Shown piece after piece: positions 59,265 to 64,000 of a DNA stretch of 64,000 bases (the first letter of the stretch is position 1; each line of letters begins with the position of its first letter). The notes under the pieces are model-generated. The model made no database searches and was not told the DNA's origin. It saw nothing but the letters and a program-made list of their open reading frames with translations. Origin of the DNA: Lepturacanthus savala. Its lineage: Eukaryota > Chordata > Actinopteri > Scombriformes > Trichiuridae. The stretch lies in NCBI GenBank assembly GCA_030544235.1, contig CM060484.1, positions 22,218,031 to 22,282,030 on the forward strand, given 5' to 3'. The position numbers were made by a program, and so were the translations under genes.

Positions 59265-61702
59265 TCACCAGTTCCAGAAGAAGAGCCTGCTGCCGTATTT
59301 TGCAGGCTCCAGTTTACCCTCAATGACCACGTTAGGCTCGGGACGTGGACGGGAGTGGTAGGGGTTCTCAGGGAGGGCCCGTGAGGTTGCCACTTTGGTC
59401 ACCTAAAAAAGACAATGCTATAAAGTTAATTTCCAAAAAAAAAAAAAAAAAAAAAATGCTCGTCTGCATTTTCTAAAAAAAAATTATTTTACAAACAAAC
59501 CCATGCCATTTACATTTGTCAATAAAAAAGTCCAAAAAAAAATGTTCTCGTCACATCTTATGGTCAAACATGGTCAGAAACCTGTGAGACTCCTAACCTC
59601 CTTTGCCCTGCCACTCCGCATCTTTTCTCAGCCTTTTTCCTGCAATGCCTCAAAGCGACAGGCACTTATTAACCACTTAAGCCACAGGCCTATTTTCAGT
59701 TTTCCTGCTCTAAATGACACATTTTAAATATCTCTATTACCACAATGGTTATAAACATGTAGTTGTGTCAAATGAAATCTATAACATGTGGCGTGAGTAC
59801 AGAAGCGTCAGAATCAATTTATGTTTCTGTCTAAATCTAAAATTGTGTTTTACTACAGAAAAAAAATTCTAATATTCATTTAAAACTGAAAACAAGATCA
59901 AACTGTCCCAAATCAGTGGAAAAAAAAAACATGAAATAAGATAAATTATCTACAATGCAAAGTTCAATGATTAATAAGGTAAAAGGTCAAAGATCAATTA
60001 TTTGTCCATGAAATCACACAGGATCATTACAGAACTTTAAGAATATATTCTGTAATATGTTTAAAAAGGAGATTAAAAAGGACCCAATTAAATAATCACA
60101 AAACAGCTTAAATCTAAATTAAGTATCAAAATAGTAGTTAGTTGCAGCCCTACTACTGATATTATATTAAGCTATTTTCTTATTGTATTGATGTGAATAT
60201 TGACGATATATATTGATGCCGTACCAGTAACATTGTGTTTTAATACAGATAAAAATATTTAGTAGTGTCTTTATTTATAGCCGTTTATGTATAGTGTTGT
60301 AGCTGAGGTTTCTTATCCAATATATACATACAACTCAATGTTGCTCTGTATCAGTTTTTGTTTTTTTTTTATTTTAGGATGAACATTTTTCTTTTTTAAA
60401 TTACATAATTGAACTTATATAAATGTTGATATGTTCAAATATTTACTCCTAATGTTAATTTTAATTAAAAAATTATGTAAATCATACATTTTGATTAACT
60501 TTAAATGAAATAACCTAAATATGGAGCCAATAATATATAATAATAATATAATCTATACAAAGTAAAGATGTTGCACATACAAACACACATACATTCTTGA
60601 TTCTGATGAGAAGATTATTCATGAATGTGACTTCAAACAATAAAAATGCCTGTGAGAAATCTAACAATCAAATCATGTGCAAATTATTTTTTTCCAGTGT
60701 ACACAATACATCTAAATAACATAATCTAATTAGCATAATCATATGGAGTTTGTTTTGAGAATGACGTCATGGGACGTCCTGCAGCTGCTCACATCTTGAT
60801 TTACATCCTCTCAGCTCCTATTTGCTCACCATATCCCTTATCTTCTTTCCTGGTTCTTCTTCACACTTTCTTCTTGAACTTCCAGGCCTCTCCTTTAATC
60901 TGTCCCTCCAGTGCTGCCTATTTTTTCTAGCTCTAAGATTAGATATCTTCCTGCCTAACTTGCTTTCTGAACCACCTCCCAAATGTCTTTTCATCTGTTA
61001 TATAGCTGAGCAACCACAGGAACTCAATCAATGTATGGACAACCTGGACACCTTTCATAGTAATCAGATGTCACATCGCTCCGCCCTTCTGTATTCCCCT
61101 GCTTGTGTGATTTGATTCAATGAACTCAATCATGAATTCAATAGCTCTGCCTGGTGAGTGCAAAAATGCAAAGAGTTGATTACATCCATTCAAAGATTCA
61201 CAGGTTCGAGCAATTGTCCTTTCAAAGACTACAGAAATAAATGCCCATAAAGCAATTGTCAAAATCCGTTTTCAGTGATTATTGACACCTAATTTGTGAA
61301 TTAGCACTTTAGTTATGCTAGCCCTTTAGAAATGACACTTTTATAAAATGAAAAACCAAAGCAGCAAAAAAAAAAAAAAAAAAAAAGGATTTGCCCGCTG
61401 TAGTAAAAACTGTATGAATGCTATGCAGATGCAATCAGAGCCTCTTGCGCAGCCTAAAATCAGCAAGAATAGAGCCCATCAACCGAACTGCCCATCAACA
61501 TTGTTAACGTGCAGTCGATTCCCTCTCAAGTCTCACCTTAGACAGGTCTCCCAGCTCCGGCCTCTCCCATCCCAGCTTATCCAGGACACAGTTGTCGAAG
61601 GATTGCTGCTTATTACGGCAATGCCGCAGTTCAGCCAAGTTCGAATAATCTAGACAGGTCCAGTATTCCGTGAAGGACTCTGCACAGTTCCCCTTGATTT
61701 GC
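59265..61702 (-). CDS. ndufa8: NADH dehydrogenase 1 alpha subcomplex subunit 8, 3' exons (partial)
   Basis: Accessory subunit of mitochondrial complex I, held in the intermembrane space by twin CX9C motifs. Two minus-strand exons are visible. 61702-61537 (166 nt) begins with the last base of a split codon and encodes 55 residues from QIKGNCAESF; its two CX9C motifs (CAESFTEYWTC and CRNKQQSFDNC) form the second CHCH domain. 59402-59265 encodes 45 residues (LPENPYHSRPRP...) and ends in FFWNW then TGA. Donor AAG|GTGAGA and acceptor TTTTAG| join them in phase. The 5' exons (start codon, first CHCH domain) are not between 61703 and 64000 and must lie beyond the window. A Tc1 element occupies the upstream intron. 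Confidence 0.93.
59685..60353 (-). repeat. Dispersed repeat family R1, copy 3 (reverse), in the ndufa8 intron
   Basis: The reverse complement matches 40176-40811 from end to end, including the inner block. It lies in the last ndufa8 intron, clear of splice sites. Poly-A tracts near 59435 and 61364 also lie in this intron. Confidence 0.55.
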
Positions 61703-62002
61703 CTACAAAGCACAGACATTTGAATAAGTGTCAAATATGTGAGAGGAGGATTAATTAATTCCAGAAGCGGCAGCGCAAGAGATAGCATTGTTCCCATTGT
61801 TGTTGAAATTTTGATAACCCTATCAAGATATATTTGTAGTTTTAAGCAAAATGTATATATCAAGATTCTCTCAGGAGCTCTAGAAAAAACAGGCTGCATC
61901 TGTTTCATTAATCTTCTCTGATTGATTGATTTAAATTGCTGTGACTGAGGGCTGGCTAGTAGTAGTAGTAGTAGTAGATTTGTGATATTATAACTTCACA
62001 TA

Positions 62003-63609
62003 CAGTGGGGAAAACAAGTATTTGAACACCCTGCTATTTTGCTATTTCTCCCACTTAGAAATCATGGAGGGGTCTGAAATTTTCATCGTAGGTGCATGTC
62101 CACTGTGAGAGAGATAAACTAAAAAGAAAAATCCAGAAATCACAATGCTTGATTTTTTAACAATTTATTTGTGTGATATAGCGGCAAATAAGTATTTGAA
62201 CACCTGAGAAAATGAATGTTAATATTTGGTACAGTAGCCTTTGTTTGCTATTACAGAGGTCAAACGTTTCCTGTATTTTTTCCACCAGGTTTGCACATAC
62301 TGCAGGAGGGATCCTGGCCCACTCCTCCACACAGATCTTCTCTAGATCAGTCAGGTTTCTGGGCTGTCGCTGAGAAACACGGAGTTTGAGCTCCCTCCAA
62401 AGATTTTCGATTGGGTTCAGGTCTGGAGACTGGCTGGGCCATGCTAGAACCTTGATATGCTTCTTACGGAGCCAGTCCTTGGTTTTCCTGGCTGTGTGCT
62501 TTGGGTCGTTGTCGTGTTGGAAGACCCAGCCACGACCCATCTTCAATGCTCTGACTGAGGGAAGGAGGTTGTTCCCCAAAATCTCACAATACACGGCCCC
62601 AGTCATCCTCTCTTTAATGCAGTGCACTCGTCCTGTCCCATGTGCAGAAAAACACCCCCAAAGCATGATGCTACCACCCCCATGCTTCACAGTAGGGATG
62701 GTGTTCTTCAGATTGTACTCTTCATTCTTCTTCCTCCAAACACGCTTAGTGGAATTATGACCAAAAAGTTCTATTTTGGTCTCATCTGACCACAAAACTT
62801 TCTCCCATGACTCCTCTGTATCATCCAAATGGTCATATGCAAACTTAAGACGGGCCTTGACATGTGCTGATTTAAGCAGGGGAACCTTTCGTGCCATGCA
62901 TGATTTCAAATCATGACGTCTTAGTGTATTACCTACAGTAACCTTGGAAACGTTGGTCCCAGTTCTTTTCAGGTCATTGACCAACTCCTGTCGTGTAGTT
63001 CCGGGCTGATTCCTCACCTTTCTTAGAATCATTGAGACCCCACGAGGTGATATCTTGCATGGGGCTCCACTCCGATTGAGATTGACCATCATGTTTAGCT
63101 TCTTCCATTTTCTAATGATTGCTCCAACAGTGGACCTTTTTTCACCAAGCTGCTTGGCAATTGCTCCGTAGCCCTTTCCAGCCTTGTGGAGGTGTACAAT
63201 TTTCTTTCTTGTGTTGTTGGACAGCTCTTTGGTCTTCGCCATGTTACAAGTTAAAGTCTTGCTGATTGTATGGGGTGGACAGGTGTCTTTATGCAGCTAA
63301 CGACTTCAAACAGGTGCATCTGATTAAGGATGATACATGGAGTGCAGGTGGACTTCTAATGGGCGGACTAACAGGTCCTTCAGGGTCAGAATTCTAGATG
63401 ACACACAGGTGTTCAAATACTTATTTGCCGCTATATCACACAAATAAATTGTTAAAAAATCATGCATTGTGATTTCTGGATTTTTCTTTTTAGTTTATCT
63501 CTCTCACAGTGGACATGCACCTACGATGAAAATTTCAGACCCCTCCATGATTTCTAAGTGGGAGAAATAGCAAAATAGCAGGGTGTTCAAATACTAGTTT
63601 TCCCCACTG
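62003..63609 (-). mobile_element. Tc1-like transposon, nearly complete copy
   Basis: 1607 bp, starting CAGTGGGG and ending CCCCACTG, flanked by TA (62001-62002 and 63610-63611). Inverted repeats are about 204 bp (62003-62206 and 63406-63609), each with outer and inner AAGTATTTGAACACC direct repeats (IR/DR). It is inserted in an ndufa8 intron on the same strand as the gene. The two ends are nearly identical, so insertion is fairly recent. Confidence 0.95.
62219..63242 (-). pseudogene. Tc1-like DD34E transposase with one C-terminal frameshift
   Basis: Open from Met at 63242 for 320 codons with the N-terminal paired-type helix-turn-helix region (about 1-110) and a full catalytic triad: D153 (WSDET), D244 (HDNDPKHT), E279 (SPDLNPIEN), with 34 residues between the last two. 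These positions are the same as in Sleeping Beauty, and the length without the frameshift is about 340, as in that family. A one-base insertion near 62282-62283 changes the last ~20 residues and extends the frame to 62157 (361 aa). The copy at 41592-42397 keeps the normal C-terminus. Whether the altered tail abolishes activity cannot be told from sequence. Confidence 0.93.
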
Positions 63610-63908
63610 TACATCCTGACGACTCTTAAGGCACCATTTTACTACAGGCTGCATAAATTTCTCTGTGGATGGCTGGCAGTCACAAGAAGCATATAAAAAC
63701 AAAATCAGGACCTGAGTGCAATTACAACTTTCCTTTAAATCACTCCTTATTATAATAATTACAATTATTGGTCTTTCATAGTAACACGCAGTTTAAATTT
63801 GGGTGCCGGCTATTTGTTTCTGCTTTTGAAATGGAGGTCATTGGTGTTTAAGAGACATGCACAGTAAAACACACAAAAGCACCTTAGTTAGTGCATGGCA
63901 TCAGGGTT

Positions 63909-64000
63909 ACTGTAGGTAATACACTAAGACGTCATGATTTGAAATCATGCATGGCACGAAAGGCATGCTTTGGGGGTGTTTTTCTGCACATGGGACAGGA
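63909..64000 (+). mobile_element. Fragment of a deleted Tc1-like copy, cut by the window end
   Basis: Reverse orientation to the other Tc1 copies. It matches the complement of 42000-42098 and contains the same deletion junction (63963/63964). Sequence left of 63909 no longer matches, so the copy is truncated or rearranged there. It continues past the window. Confidence 0.85.

Noticed and set aside
63611..63905. Upstream ndufa8 exon in the remaining right-hand sequence
   Set aside because: The reverse strand shows no CX9C-type or DPRRC-like coding match and no suitable splice pair; the 5' exons are presumably beyond 64000.

Overview
This window is nuclear DNA from a ray-finned fish, most likely a teleost (species not identifiable). 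The evidence is an intron-rich type I keratin gene of the keratin-18 class, the 3' half of ndufa8, a Tf1/sushi-type Ty3/gypsy element, several Tc1-like transposons, tRNA-derived SINEs, and long CA/TG microsatellites in an AT-rich background. Only two host genes can be supported, both on the minus strand. Most of the rest is repeat or unassigned non-coding DNA. Layout: 1-2121 is non-coding with small palindromic and dispersed repeats. 2127-7257 is a 5.1-kb Ty3/gypsy element (minus strand) with near-identical 496/497-bp LTRs and a 5-bp target duplication. Its gag and pol are long and open, but the integrase has lost its second catalytic aspartate and the chromodomain has been deleted. 7583-11985 is a 4.4-kb Tc1-like transposon in which about 3 kb of a 189-bp tandem satellite (16 units) has replaced the N-terminal half of the transposase gene; this is the most unusual object in the window. 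12404-12821 is a fold-back element. About 12986-24560 is the krt18-like gene: a TATA box, a non-coding first exon and nine coding exons giving a 427-residue protein. Its introns hold MITE-like elements, a minisatellite, a decayed copy of part of one of its own exons, and a duplicated block carrying SINE copies. 24600-58979 is a roughly 34-kb stretch with no gene I can recognise. It contains full-length SINEs with 12-bp target duplications, dispersed repeats, an internally deleted Tc1 element (41378-42762), a 248-bp tandem duplication, microsatellites, and a few non-repetitive, CpG-bearing stretches that look like candidate conserved regulatory elements (33840-34030, 45040-45240, and a GATA-motif cluster near 31390-31730). 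58980-61702 holds the last two coding exons of ndufa8; the upstream exons must lie beyond position 64000. A nearly complete Tc1 element (62003-63609) sits in the intron above them, and the window ends inside a third Tc1 copy that carries the same internal deletion junction as the 41-kb copy. The two genes have no evident functional link: one encodes an epithelial intermediate-filament protein and the other a mitochondrial complex I accessory subunit.
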